Assembly (NCBI RefSeq): GCF_900602065.1 | Contig: NZ_UWFN01000209.1 | Span: forward strand, 1 to 64,000 | DNA: 64,000 bases | DNA from: Pseudomonas viridiflava | GTDB taxonomy: Bacteria > Pseudomonadota > Gammaproteobacteria > Pseudomonadales > Pseudomonadaceae | Reading direction: 5' to 3' | Shown: piece by piece, positions 45,405-54,189 of the stretch | How the letters are laid out: each line of letters starts with the position of its first letter | Numbering within the stretch: position 1 is the first letter of the stretch | The notes under the pieces: generated by a model | The model's database searches: none | What the model saw: the letters and a program-made list of their open reading frames with translations, nothing else | What the model was told of the DNA's origin: nothing | Translations under genes and position numbers: made by a program

Positions 45405-46292
45405 GTGAGTGAACCGCTGGCCAGTATCGAGCGTCCTGTTGGGGCCTCACGCCCACAGCTTGGGATCGTCCTGTGTCTGCTGTCGATGCTGATATTTGCA
45501 ACTCAGGACGGGATCACCAAGGTACTGGTCAAAGACCTCCCCGTGGCACAGATGGTGATGGTGCGTTATTGGGCATTCGTTATTTTTGCCGCCGTTTATG
45601 CCGCCTACCGGGGCGGTGTAAGAACCGCAATACGCAGCAAGCAACCGCGGCTGCAGATACTCAGAGCACTGCTTGGCGTTATCGACGTAGCGCTTTTTGC
45701 CTTTGGGTTACGTTTTCTGGGCCTGGCAGAAATGCATGCACTGTATGCGGTCTTCCCATTGATGACGCTGGCGCTGGCCGGGATCATGCTCGGCGAGTTC
45801 ATCGGCCTGCGCCGCTGGCTCGCCGCAGCCATAGGCTTCACTGGAACGCTGATTATCCTGCGCCCCGGCGCCGGTGTTTTCGAACTGGTGGCGCTGATAC
45901 CTCTGCTCTCGGCACTGGGCTTTGCATTGTTCAACATCCTTACGCGGCGTATCAGCCAGCATGACTCCTTCGCCACGAACATGCTCTACATGGCCGTCGT
46001 CGGCGCGATTGCCATTACCTTTATCGGATTACCCGGCTGGGTAGATCCCACTTTTGACCAATGGCTGTTGATTGGCGTGCTCTCAACGACCGGCATCGTC
46101 GCCCAGTTACTGCTCATTCAATCACTCAAACTGGCCACGGCGGGTAGCCTGCAACCGTTCAACTACACCCTGCTGGTATTCGCCACCCTCATCGGTGTGT
46201 TCGTGTTTAGCGAGGTGCCGGATGCGTGGACGATCGCAGGAGGTTTACTGGTGATTGCGGGCGGGTTATACGCGATCAAGGCGAAATCCTGA
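45405..46292 (+). CDS. DMT-superfamily transporter (EamA family)
   Basis: A 295-residue membrane protein with two EamA repeats and about 10 predicted helices (LCLLSMLIFATQDGITKVLV at the start, IAGGLLVIAGGLYAIKAKS at the end). It starts at GTG 45405, four bases after the oxidase stop, and so closes the Rieske operon. EamA proteins export or import amino acids and metabolites; here it may move the pathway substrate or an end product. Confidence 0.88.
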   Translation: MSEPLASIERPVGASRPQLGIVLCLLSMLIFATQDGITKVLVKDLPVAQMVMVRYWAFVIFAAVYAAYRGGVRTAIRSKQPRLQILRALLGVIDVALFAFGLRFLGLAEMHALYAVFPLMTLALAGIMLGEFIGLRRWLAAAIGFTGTLIILRPGAGVFELVALIPLLSALGFALFNILTRRISQHDSFATNMLYMAVVGAIAITFIGLPGWVDPTFDQWLLIGVLSTTGIVAQLLLIQSLKLATAGSLQPFNYTLLVFATLIGVFVFSEVPDAWTIAGGLLVIAGGLYAIKAKS

Positions 46293-46321
46293 ATGCGCAG
46301 CGACGTGAGCAGCGCGCTGAC

Positions 46322-47329
46322 TCATTGCGATTGCAGCTCACGCAACTCACCGCCCTCTTGCTGCAGCCGTTGCAGATACGTTTGTGCGTCGAGAATCTGG
46401 TAAGGGAAGTACAGGCCGGGTTGCGTCGGTGTTTTACCATCCAGCCCCAATAGCCGCTCAAGAATCATTGCCACGCTGAGCCCCGTCAGGGCGGCAGCGC
46501 CCTCCGGATGCACAACGGCATGACGAGTGCGTAGCGGCTCGCCCTTCAGGTCCTCCCCAGCGAGTTCAATGATGATCTCCGTCGACATCGCCCCACCCTG
46601 GCGACGGGTCGAGCTCACGCCTGTCGCCAGGTTGAACTGGACGTTGGGCGAACCTGTTGCAGTCGCTAGGCCCACGACGTCGATTGAAGAGAACCCAGTG
46701 GATTCGATGGCCGTACCATCCACAGCGTGGAAGCTGGCCTTTGCATCCTCTCCTTCGCGCCAGACATACACACCTTTTCGGCGAGTCATCGCAGCGGGCA
46801 ACATTCTGTTCAAGTGTTCAAAATCGGTGGCAACGGTTGGCCCTCCGCCGTCCTGTTCATCGACCAGTGCGTTGATGCATATCTCGTCCACCCGGCCAAA
46901 CGACCGGGCGACTTCGAGCGTAGGCACGGTCGTGGCGCCTACCAGCCATTCGTAACCGAGAACGATAGGCGCAGCATCAGGCGTGTGCATGTAGGCGGCT
47001 ATTTCCGGTGCAATCTCGAAGATGCCTGAAGAGATACTGAGGTGCGGCACGCCACGCTTCTGCGCATAACGCAGCCCGGCAAGCGAGTGATCCATGTAAA
47101 ACACCACCACGGCGCTGACCTGACGGTCGCCGAGCCCTAGGTCTTCTGCACCGGAATCAATCTGCACGCCCTGCGCGCCACCGATCTGCTCCGCTGCTTG
47201 CTGAGCTTTGCGAAGATCTCGGCCGCCGATCAGCAACGGGATATCGGGATGGGCAGCGCGTAATGCCCGCGCAGTGCGATGGCCAATGGCGCCCGAGCCG
47301 CCCATGAACAAAATAGGATTGAGTGACAT
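46322..47329 (-). CDS. Saccharopine dehydrogenase-like NAD(P)-binding protein
   Basis: A 335-residue Rossmann protein with an N-terminal dinucleotide-binding motif (ILFMGGSGAIGHRTARALR). It has the overall layout of the saccharopine dehydrogenase/trans-acting enoyl reductase group (VSAVVVFYMDHSLAGLRYAQ; PHLSISSGIFEIAPE). The substrate is unknown. Two palindromic TACCATTGGTA-type sites lie directly upstream (47352-47414), indicating control by a TetR/MarR-type repressor. The gene is convergent with the EamA gene. Confidence 0.8.
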   Translation of the reverse strand: MSLNPILFMGGSGAIGHRTARALRAAHPDIPLLIGGRDLRKAQQAAEQIGGAQGVQIDSGAEDLGLGDRQVSAVVVFYMDHSLAGLRYAQKRGVPHLSISSGIFEIAPEIAAYMHTPDAAPIVLGYEWLVGATTVPTLEVARSFGRVDEICINALVDEQDGGGPTVATDFEHLNRMLPAAMTRRKGVYVWREGEDAKASFHAVDGTAIESTGFSSIDVVGLATATGSPNVQFNLATGVSSTRRQGGAMSTEIIIELAGEDLKGEPLRTRHAVVHPEGAAALTGLSVAMILERLLGLDGKTPTQPGLYFPYQILDAQTYLQRLQQEGGELRELQSQ

Positions 47330-47351
47330 TGTCGGTTCTCCTTTAGGGGTT

Positions 47352-47414
47352 TACCTACCATTCGTAGATAGCCTAGCAAGAACCTTATTCGTCGTAACCT
47401 ACCATTGGTAGGTT
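47352..47414. promoter_or_regulatory. Two palindromic operator-like sites upstream of the saccharopine dehydrogenase-like gene
   Basis: AACCTACCATTGGTAGGTT at 47396-47414 is a near-perfect palindrome. A weaker copy, TACCTACCATTCGTAGAT, lies at 47352-47369. Both are within 85 bases upstream of ATG 47329. Such short palindromes are typical TetR-family operators. No TetR-family gene is found nearby in the window. Confidence 0.6.
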
Positions 47415-47484
47415 TTGTGGTTTTGAACATTTCCATGTCGAGCAGCCAAATATAAGAGCGGTATCGGGCAGCTCAAGCACAGGG

Positions 47485-47703
47485 ATGTCCCGTTTCGAGG
47501 ATAGGGCTTTTTGGATTGCGCACCAGTCATCCGCGGACATCGTTCAGCAGATGCTGGCAAAGCACGGGAAGAACCTGTCAGACGACGCTTGGCAAAAGAT
47601 CGCTGACGCAGCCGAGGAAGTGGCTTCCAGCACCAACGGCTCGAACGTCATTACCGTCTGGGGAAATACCTACGACTTGACCACCCAGTTGCATAGCCTC
47701 TGA
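47485..47703 (+). CDS. Hypothetical small protein at the edge of the prophage remnant
   Basis: A 72-residue predicted soluble protein (MSRFEDRAFWIAHQSSADIV..), with a helical-looking ADAAEEVASSTNG region. The ribosome site is poor (AGGG directly before the ATG). It begins at the left edge of the phage debris and ends just before the broken repressor. I do not recognise a family. It may be an element gene or a fragment. Confidence 0.45.
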   Translation: MSRFEDRAFWIAHQSSADIVQQMLAKHGKNLSDDAWQKIADAAEEVASSTNGSNVITVWGNTYDLTTQLHSL

Positions 47704-47723
47704 CCGACCATCTCCATCTCAAG

Positions 47724-47967
47724 ATGATTATCGCCTGGGGTCAGTCGATGGCTCCGACGACTAAGGACCGCGCCCCCCCCTGCTGGTTGACGCTACGATC
47801 AGGGAGTTCACGGGCAACGGTATCTACCTCTTCTCCCACGACGAAATGCTGTACGAGAAGCGCCTGCAGAAGAAAGGCAAGGATCGCTTGACCCGGAGGA
47901 CATCCGCGTCGACGATACCCACATCTTGGGTCGGGTGCTGTATGTGTGGAATGGCCAGTCGGTGTGA
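47724..47967 (+). pseudogene. Phage repressor fragment (LexA-like S24 peptidase domain), frameshifted
   Basis: Three frames together give the C-terminal domain of a CI-like repressor. GQSMAPTT holds the catalytic serine motif at ~47738-47762. LLVDATIREFTGNGIYLFSH leads to YEKRLQKKG, which holds the catalytic lysine region. The end is DPEDIRVDDTHILGRVLYVW then NGQSV and stop at 47965-47967. The frame breaks at the run of eight C's (47773-47780) and near 47885, where about ten residues seem lost. No N-terminal DNA-binding domain is visible. It is a decayed prophage or integrative-element gene. Confidence 0.8.
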
Positions 47968-48017
47968 ACTAGCGCTACGCGCGGATATCGAGTCGTAGCA
48001 AAAGGGAGAAATTGGCA

Positions 48018-48218
48018 TTGCGTGCAGACATCGGAGATGTTTTTGAGCTGCTAAGGATTCTGGACCTTTGGGATTGGTGGAAGGATGCCAGGAACGCACC
48101 TGAAGGGACCCGCCTCTATCGCTGGAGATACCTTGTTCAGGGTTTGGTCCTGCTCGTCGGGGTGCCTTTGGTCCTCGCCCTCCCATTGTGGGTAATGTTT
48201 CTGTTTTTGAAGCCATGA
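48018..48218 (+). CDS. Small membrane protein in the prophage remnant
   Basis: About 66 residues (TTG start at 48018, or at 48012 with shorter spacing to AGGGAG). The N-terminal half is polar with many tryptophans (LLRILDLWDWWKDARNAPEG) and the C-terminal half is one strong membrane helix (VLLVGVPLVLALPLWVMFLF). It resembles small membrane proteins carried next to repressors in Pseudomonas phages and islands. The family is not identified. Confidence 0.5.
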   Translation: MRADIGDVFELLRILDLWDWWKDARNAPEGTRLYRWRYLVQGLVLLVGVPLVLALPLWVMFLFLKP

Positions 48219-48280
48219 GTTTGGGTTATCTGAGGATAGGAACTTGTAGGAGCCAGTTCGCCGGGCTTTTCGTATTCGCC

Positions 48281-48538
48281 CTACCCCAGTCGTTTCATAG
48301 ACAACTCCATCTTACCCATAAGGTCCCTCTGTTCTTTCAGCGAGAGCACCAGCTTGGCGATGGATCTGCTGGTGGAAAGCTCAGACCAGGAGATCGCTGC
48401 TACATACAGCTCGATATCGCCTGATGCGGGATTGATGAGCTTCACCGAGAAGCTGTCGTTTCCACTGACAACGCATTCGCACTTCGAGGGCAAAAACGCT
48501 GTTTCAAGAATTCGCTGGATATCTGGTTTTGAATACAT
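48281..48538 (-). CDS. DUF1652 family protein
   Basis: An 85-residue protein matching the Pseudomonas-restricted DUF1652 pattern: DIQRILETAFLPSKCECVV near the N-terminus, DSFSVKLINPASGDIELYV, then ISWSELSTSRSIAKLVLSL. Its function is unknown. DUF1652 proteins are short soluble proteins common and multi-copy in Pseudomonas. It stands alone within the prophage-remnant region, so it may mark the edge of intact chromosome or be cargo. Confidence 0.75.
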   Translation of the reverse strand: MYSKPDIQRILETAFLPSKCECVVSGNDSFSVKLINPASGDIELYVAAISWSELSTSRSIAKLVLSLKEQRDLMGKMELSMKRLG

Positions 48539-48630
48539 CGTGCGTCCTCTGCTGACCCGATAGTTTCATGAAGAGTAGACAAGCTGGGGCGGATTTGTTG
48601 CAGATTTTGGTGTGGCCAAGTCTAGCGCCG

Positions 48631-48735
48631 AACATTTTCAGCCTGACCTTCACGCTTTTTTCACAAGCGGCCTCGTAATTTGAATGCAGGCACTATCAGG
48701 CCTTAGCCCGCTCTCCCATCGCGGGCTTTTTCATG
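48631..48735 (+). ncRNA. Duplicated intergenic module, copy B, ending in a terminator
   Basis: AACATTTTCAGCC at 48631, then TTCACGCTTTTTTCAC (48649-48664) and CGGCCTCGTA, then a terminator with stem TAGCCCG / CGGGCTTTTT around 48703-48730. The same ordered blocks occur at 31000-31110. The shared architecture suggests a small RNA or another repeated regulatory unit. Confidence 0.4.
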
Positions 48736-48816
48736 TCTGAGATTTGGCTCTGAGGCAAGCGCAATGTGCTCGCCAGCGGTGGCAAGGTAGAATCACCTTT
48801 CACCTATGGAGGGGAT

Positions 48817-48918
48817 ATGAAGAACGTAATTCAGGGATTTTTAGCTGCCGCGCTTGTTCTGGGGATTGGCATGTTTGGCTGGACTCGCTACGAGACTCAA
48901 TCTGAGGTCAGTCCGTAG
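48817..48918 (+). CDS. 33-residue single-helix membrane peptide
   Basis: ATG 48817 is preceded by a very strong ribosome site (GGAGGGG, 2-8 bases upstream) and encodes 33 residues: MKNVIQGFLAAALVLGIGMF, then GWTRYETQSEVSP, stop TAG 48916-48918. A 17-residue hydrophobic helix with lysine before it and arginine after it looks like a real small membrane protein. It lies three bases before the integrase remnant, so it may be element-borne. No family is recognised. Confidence 0.55.
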   Translation: MKNVIQGFLAAALVLGIGMFGWTRYETQSEVSP

Positions 48919-48920
48919 CG

Positions 48921-49085
48921 CATAGACCCCCATCGCTGCATCTGTACAAACAGTACGGGAAGAATGGTCAGAAGATCGCGGGGCACGCGACGGAGGAAAT
49001 GACGAAAAACTACCAGCGCGACCACTCGGAAATCGTCTGGTCTGAAGCAATTCCGGACCTGAATATCAGCGAGTTCATCGAATAG
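48921..49085 (+). pseudogene. Tyrosine-recombinase (phage integrase) C-terminal remnant
   Basis: The open frame reads RPPSLHLYKQYG then KIAGHATEEMTKNYQRDHSE and ends at TAG 49083-49085. The GHAT histidine and the NYQ tyrosine are the last two catalytic-site residues of phage integrases. The first box (HxxR) is deleted between PSLH and LYKQ. The rest of the integrase is missing. It lies 78 bases from the 3' end of tRNA-Pro, the expected place for an integrated element. Confidence 0.82.
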
Positions 49086-49110
49086 TTTTGCGCATCTATT
49101 CCGCAGGCAC

Positions 49111-49138
49111 AAAAAAGCCGGTTGAGATAACCGGCTTA
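49111..49138 (-). terminator. Intrinsic terminator of the tRNA-Pro transcript
   Basis: On the minus strand AAGCCGGTT-ATCT-CAACCGGCTT is followed by TTTT, 25 bases downstream of the tRNA 3' end. Confidence 0.8.
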
Positions 49139-49163
49139 AGTGTCTGATTTTACTCAGAGAATA

Positions 49164-49240
49164 TGGTCGGGACGGAGTGATTCGAACACTCGACCCCTTG
49201 CACCCCATGCAAGTGCGCTACCGGGCTGCGCTACGCCCCG
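49164..49240 (-). tRNA. tRNA-Pro (anticodon GGG)
   Basis: A complete 77-base cloverleaf with encoded CCA (49164-49166). The acceptor stem CGGGGCG pairs with CGTCCCG (one G-U). The anticodon stem is CTTGC/GCAAG with loop ATGGGGT, giving anticodon GGG. The T-loop is TTCGAAT. It reads Pro codons CCC/CCU. It lies downstream of ihfA-merR as in other pseudomonads, and next to an integrase remnant, so it is a likely attachment site. Confidence 0.95.
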
Positions 49241-49325
49241 ACTAGGCGTGTATCAGTTTCAATGCTGCGGAAACTTCGAGGAATATAACCTAAGCGTTTG
49301 AATTATGGAAGTATCCGGGCGATTT

Positions 49326-49682
49326 CTACTTGCCCAATACCACCAGAACGTCTTCCAGCTCGACGATCATCTGCCGGAGCAGTTGTTTGTAATCCTGAGT
49401 TTCATCCTTGGGTTCGCCAGCGGTCATGCGCAAGCGCGCACCGCCGATGGTGAAACCTTGCTCGTAGAGCAAGCCGCGGATCTGCCGGATCATCAGCACG
49501 TCTTCGCGCTGATAATACCGGCGATTACCACGTCGTTTAACGGGGTTGAGCTGAGGAAACTCCTGCTCCCAATAGCGCAAAACGTGCGGTTTTACCGCGC
49601 AGAGTTCACTGACCTCACCAATGGTGAAGTAGCGTTTGCCTGGGATCGGCGGTAACTCGTCGTTATGACTTGGTTCCAGCAT
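49326..49682 (-). CDS. MerR-family transcriptional regulator linked to ihfA
   Basis: A 118-residue MerR-type regulator with a helix-turn-helix ([20 protein letters not shown], then [20 protein letters not shown]) and a short C-terminal dimerisation helix. The ATG at 49682 lies within the end of ihfA (20-base overlap). It has no metal-binding cysteine pair in the usual position. The ihfA-merR pairing is conserved in gammaproteobacteria; its function is not established. Confidence 0.9.
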   Translation of the reverse strand: MLEPSHNDELPPIPGKRYFTIGEVSELCAVKPHVLRYWEQEFPQLNPVKRRGNRRYYQREDVLMIRQIRGLLYEQGFTIGGARLRMTAGEPKDETQDYKQLLRQMIVELEDVLVVLGK

Positions 49683-49965
49683 AAGCCTCAACTCGGGCCT
49701 TCAACTTCTGCCCTGGACGGAACGTGACAACACGGCGAGCCGTGATAGGAATTTCTTCCCCTGTCTTCGGATTTCTACCTGGCCGCTGGCGTTTATCTCG
49801 CAGGTCAAAATTGCCGAATCCGGACAATTTGACCTGCTCGTTATCTTCCAGAGCGTGCCTGATTTCCTCGAAGAACAGCTCCACCAATTCCTTGGCTTCT
49901 CGTTTATTCAGGCCCAGCTCTTCGTACAGACGTTCGGCCATCTCAGCTTTCGTCAGAGCCCCCAT
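49663..49965 (-). CDS. ihfA: Integration host factor alpha subunit
   Basis: A 100-residue DNA-bending protein of the HU/IHF family: [20 protein letters not shown] at the N-terminus, [20 protein letters not shown], and the beta-arm region with [20 protein letters not shown]. It forms a heterodimer with IhfB and assists recombination, replication and sigma-54 promoters. The gene starts 3 bases after the pheT stop. Confidence 0.97.
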   Translation of the reverse strand: MGALTKAEMAERLYEELGLNKREAKELVELFFEEIRHALEDNEQVKLSGFGNFDLRDKRQRPGRNPKTGEEIPITARRVVTFRPGQKLKARVEAYAGTKS

Positions 49966-49968
49966 ACG

Positions 49969-52347
49969 CTACTTCCTTAACGTGGCGTTTAACCTTTCCT
50001 CGAGTGAGGTGAGGATTTTATGCGTCGCCGCATTGACCTCATCGTCGTTAAGAGTGCGCGATGGATGCTGCCAGGTCAAGCCAACTGCAAGGCTTTTTCT
50101 ATGCGGATCAATGCCTTTACCCTGATAAACGTCAAATAGCCTGAGGTCTGTGAGCCATTCGCCTGCATTTTCTCGAATAACGTCAAGAACTGCAGTCGCT
50201 GGAACACCTTCATCAGCCAGCAGCGCCAGGTCACGTCGTACCTCAGGAAAGCGCGACAACTCCTGGAATTTAGGCATCTTACCCAGTGCAACTTCTGCCA
50301 GAACCAGCTCGAAAACAAAGACTGGACGATCCAGCCCCAGGGTTTTCGACAATTCAGGGTGAATCGCACCGACATAGCCCACTTCACGACCGTCGCGCTC
50401 GATGCGCGCCGTCTGACCAGGGTGCAACGCTGGATGCTTGCCCGGCACAAAAGTGAAAGAGCCCAATGCGCCCGCGAAACCCAATACTGCTTCTACGTCT
50501 GCTTTGACGTCGAAGAAGTCAACTACTTCACGACCTTGCGCCCAGCCCTCAGGCAAGCGGCTGCCGCAAACCACACCTGCCAACATCGGCTCTTGCTTCA
50601 GGCCGTCCAGTTGACCAACAAAGCGCAAGCCGCTTTCGAAAAGGCGCACACGGTCCTGCTGACGGTTGAGGTTGTGCTGCAGAGACTTGACCAAGCCCGG
50701 CCACAACGACGCACGCATAGCGGCCATGTCGTTGGAGATAGGGTTCGCCAACAGCAACGGCTCGGCCCCTGGGCTGAACAGTTCGAACTGCTTAGGATCA
50801 ATGAAGCTGTAGGTGATTGCTTCCTGATAACCACGAGCGACCAATAGACGACGCAGCTCAGGCAGATCACTGCGGGCTTCGGCCTTGGCTTGCGGCGCCA
50901 GACGCGCCTGTGGATAACGAACCGGCAGACGGTTGTAGCCGTATAGGCGAGCCAGCTCTTCGATCAGGTCCACTTCCAGGCTGATATCGAAACGATGACT
51001 AGGCACTTCAACGCGCCACTGCCCTGCTGCTTCGGACGAAACAGTGAGGCCCAGCCCATTCAAGAAACCTTCGACTTCGGCGGAGTCCATTTTCAGACCC
51101 AGCATCTGCTCGATACGCTCGGCACGCAAAGTAACCGGTGCGATCGACGGCAGATCTTTTTCGCTGACAGCTTCAATTACCGGACCGGCTTCGCCACCGG
51201 TAATTTCCAGCAGCAGGCCAGTGGCTCGCTCCATCGCCTTGCGAGCCAGCTGCCAGTCAACGCCACGCTCGTAGCGATGCGAGGCGTCGGTGTGCAGGCC
51301 GTAGGAACGGGCTTTACCCGCAACGGCGATCTGGTCAAAGAACGCGCTTTCGAGGAATACATCACGAGTGGTGCTGGAAACACCGCTGTGCTCCCCGCCC
51401 ATCACACCGGCGATTGCCAAGGCGCGTTGATGGTCAGCAATCACCAGAGTGTCGGAACGCAGGCTGACTTCCTGACCGTCCAGCAGAACAAGCTTCTCGC
51501 CCTCTTCTGCCATACGCACACGGATGCCGCCGTTGATTTCAGCCAGATCAAACGCATGCAATGGCTGGCCCAGCTCAACCATCACGTAGTTGGTGATGTC
51601 GACCACGGCGTCGATGCTGCGAATATCGGAACGACGCAGACGCTCAACCATCCACAAAGGCGTTGGACGAGACAGATCAACATTGCGAATCACGCGCCCG
51701 AGGTAGCGTGGGCAGGCGTTGGTCGCCAGCACGTCAACCGGACGTACTTCATCGTGGGTTACCGCAACAGCAGCAACAGCCGGAACAGCCACCGGGGCCG
51801 CGTAGAGCGCGCCTACTTCGCGAGCCAGCCCCGCCAGCGACAGGCAATCGCCACGGTTGGGGGTCAGGTCAACTTCGATGCTGGCGTCATCCAGCTCAAG
51901 GTACACACGGAAGTCTTCACCCACCGGCGCATCGGCTGGCAGTTCCATCAGGCCGTCGTTGCCCTCGCCTACTTGCAGCTCGGATTGGGAGCACAGCATG
52001 CCGTTGGACTCAACGCCACGCAGCTTGGCTTTCTTGATCTTGAAATCGCCCGGCAGCTCGGCACCGATCATGGCGAATGGAATCTTCAGACCGGGACGCA
52101 CGTTTGGCGCGCCGCAGACAACCTGAAAGGTTTCCGAACCGTTGCTGACCTGGCATACACGCAGTTTGTCAGCATCGGGGTGTTGCTCGGTGCTCAGCAC
52201 TTCGCCCACGACCACACCGCTGAATACACCCGCAGCCGGGGTGACGCTATCGACTTCAAGGCCAGCCATCGACAAACGAGCAACCAGCTCGTCGCGGGAT
52301 ACTTGCGGGCTTACCCAGCCGCGCAACCATTGTTCACTGAATTTCAT
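49969..52347 (-). CDS. pheT: Phenylalanyl-tRNA synthetase beta subunit
   Basis: A 792-residue beta chain starting MKFSEQWLRGWVSPQVSRDE at ATG 52347 (GGAG upstream). In order: the tRNA-binding OB fold (LSTEQHPDADKLRVC), the B3/B4 editing domain, the B5 domain, the core catalytic-like domain and the C-terminal ferredoxin-fold anticodon-binding domain (FPEVRRDLALLADEGVPA). It charges tRNA-Phe with PheS as an alpha2beta2 enzyme. The frame four codons upstream is not needed. Confidence 0.97.
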   Translation of the reverse strand: MKFSEQWLRGWVSPQVSRDELVARLSMAGLEVDSVTPAAGVFSGVVVGEVLSTEQHPDADKLRVCQVSNGSETFQVVCGAPNVRPGLKIPFAMIGAELPGDFKIKKAKLRGVESNGMLCSQSELQVGEGNDGLMELPADAPVGEDFRVYLELDDASIEVDLTPNRGDCLSLAGLAREVGALYAAPVAVPAVAAVAVTHDEVRPVDVLATNACPRYLGRVIRNVDLSRPTPLWMVERLRRSDIRSIDAVVDITNYVMVELGQPLHAFDLAEINGGIRVRMAEEGEKLVLLDGQEVSLRSDTLVIADHQRALAIAGVMGGEHSGVSSTTRDVFLESAFFDQIAVAGKARSYGLHTDASHRYERGVDWQLARKAMERATGLLLEITGGEAGPVIEAVSEKDLPSIAPVTLRAERIEQMLGLKMDSAEVEGFLNGLGLTVSSEAAGQWRVEVPSHRFDISLEVDLIEELARLYGYNRLPVRYPQARLAPQAKAEARSDLPELRRLLVARGYQEAITYSFIDPKQFELFSPGAEPLLLANPISNDMAAMRASLWPGLVKSLQHNLNRQQDRVRLFESGLRFVGQLDGLKQEPMLAGVVCGSRLPEGWAQGREVVDFFDVKADVEAVLGFAGALGSFTFVPGKHPALHPGQTARIERDGREVGYVGAIHPELSKTLGLDRPVFVFELVLAEVALGKMPKFQELSRFPEVRRDLALLADEGVPATAVLDVIRENAGEWLTDLRLFDVYQGKGIDPHRKSLAVGLTWQHPSRTLNDDEVNAATHKILTSLEERLNATLRK

Positions 52348-52426
52348 CCTGCTCTCCAAAAAAATGCGTTACGGGCGACTCCGGTGCTCTGCGACAGCGG
52401 CCATTGGCGGGCTGCCGCGAAGCGCC

Positions 52427-53497
<1,071 letters not shown>

Positions 53498-53508
53498 ATG
53501 ACGTTTAA

Positions 53509-53537
53509 CACCGAGCCTCAGAAACTGAGGCCCGGTG
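53509..53537 (-). terminator. Hairpin after rplT
   Basis: CACCGAGCCTCAG and CTGAGGCCCGGTG (12 of 13 pairs, AAA loop) lie just after the rplT stop codon at 53550. There is no long T tract, so it may be a weak terminator or an RNA-stability hairpin. Confidence 0.5.
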
Positions 53538-53549
53538 ATTGTCGGGGAC

Positions 53550-53906
53550 TTAGGCCAAAGTGGCTTTAGCTTTCTCGACAATCGCAGCAAACGCCGCTTT
53601 TTCGTTCACTGCCAGATCAGCCAGAACCTTACGGTCGATCTCGATGGACGCTTTTTTCAGGCCGGCGATGAAACGGCTGTAGGACAGACCGTTGATACGA
53701 GCACCAGCGTTGATACGAGCGATCCACAGAGCGCGGAACTGACGTTTTTTCTGACGACGGTCGCGGTAGGCGTACTGGCCTGCCTTGATTACCGCTTGCT
53801 TGGCAACACGGAATACGCGTGAACGCGCGCCGTAGTAGCCTTTAGCAAGTTTCAGAATTTTTTTGTGACGCTTACGGGCAATGACGCCACGCTTTACACG
53901 AGCCAT
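53550..53906 (-). CDS. rplT: 50S ribosomal protein L20
   Basis: A 118-residue basic protein starting [20 protein letters not shown], with the helical domain [20 protein letters not shown] and [21 protein letters not shown]20 binds 23S rRNA early in assembly and in E. coli represses its own operon by binding leader mRNA. It is 28 bases downstream of rpmI. Confidence 0.97.
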   Translation of the reverse strand: MARVKRGVIARKRHKKILKLAKGYYGARSRVFRVAKQAVIKAGQYAYRDRRQKKRQFRALWIARINAGARINGLSYSRFIAGLKKASIEIDRKVLADLAVNEKAAFAAIVEKAKATLA

Positions 53907-53934
53907 GAGTTACTTCCTCTATTCTTGATCAAAA

Positions 53935-54129
53935 TTAACGAAGGCGCAGCATGCGCTCGACTTTTGCCACGTCAGACGGATGCAGCAAGCTGCTACCGCG
54001 CAGTTGACGCTTACGCTTGGTCGACATTTTGGTCAGGATGTGGCTCTTGAAAGCGTGTTTGTGCTTGATGCCGTTAGCAGTTTTCAAAAACCGCTTAGCT
54101 GCACCACTTTTAGTCTTCATCTTTGGCAT
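53935..54129 (-). CDS. rpmI: 50S ribosomal protein L35
   Basis: A 64-residue basic protein ([20 protein letters not shown], then [10 protein letters not shown]). Standard length and order within infC-rpmI-rplT. Confidence 0.97.
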   Translation of the reverse strand: MPKMKTKSGAAKRFLKTANGIKHKHAFKSHILTKMSTKRKRQLRGSSLLHPSDVAKVERMLRLR

Positions 54130-54189
54130 GTTCGGATACTCCGCATTCAGTTGATAAACATAACCGCAAGGCCTGCCGTGCCCTGGTGG

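Noticed and set aside
53509..53537. Possible tRNA-like or leader-peptide attenuator before pheS
   Set aside because: No short leader frame with clustered Phe codons was found. The structures are simple hairpins, so they are listed only as hairpins.
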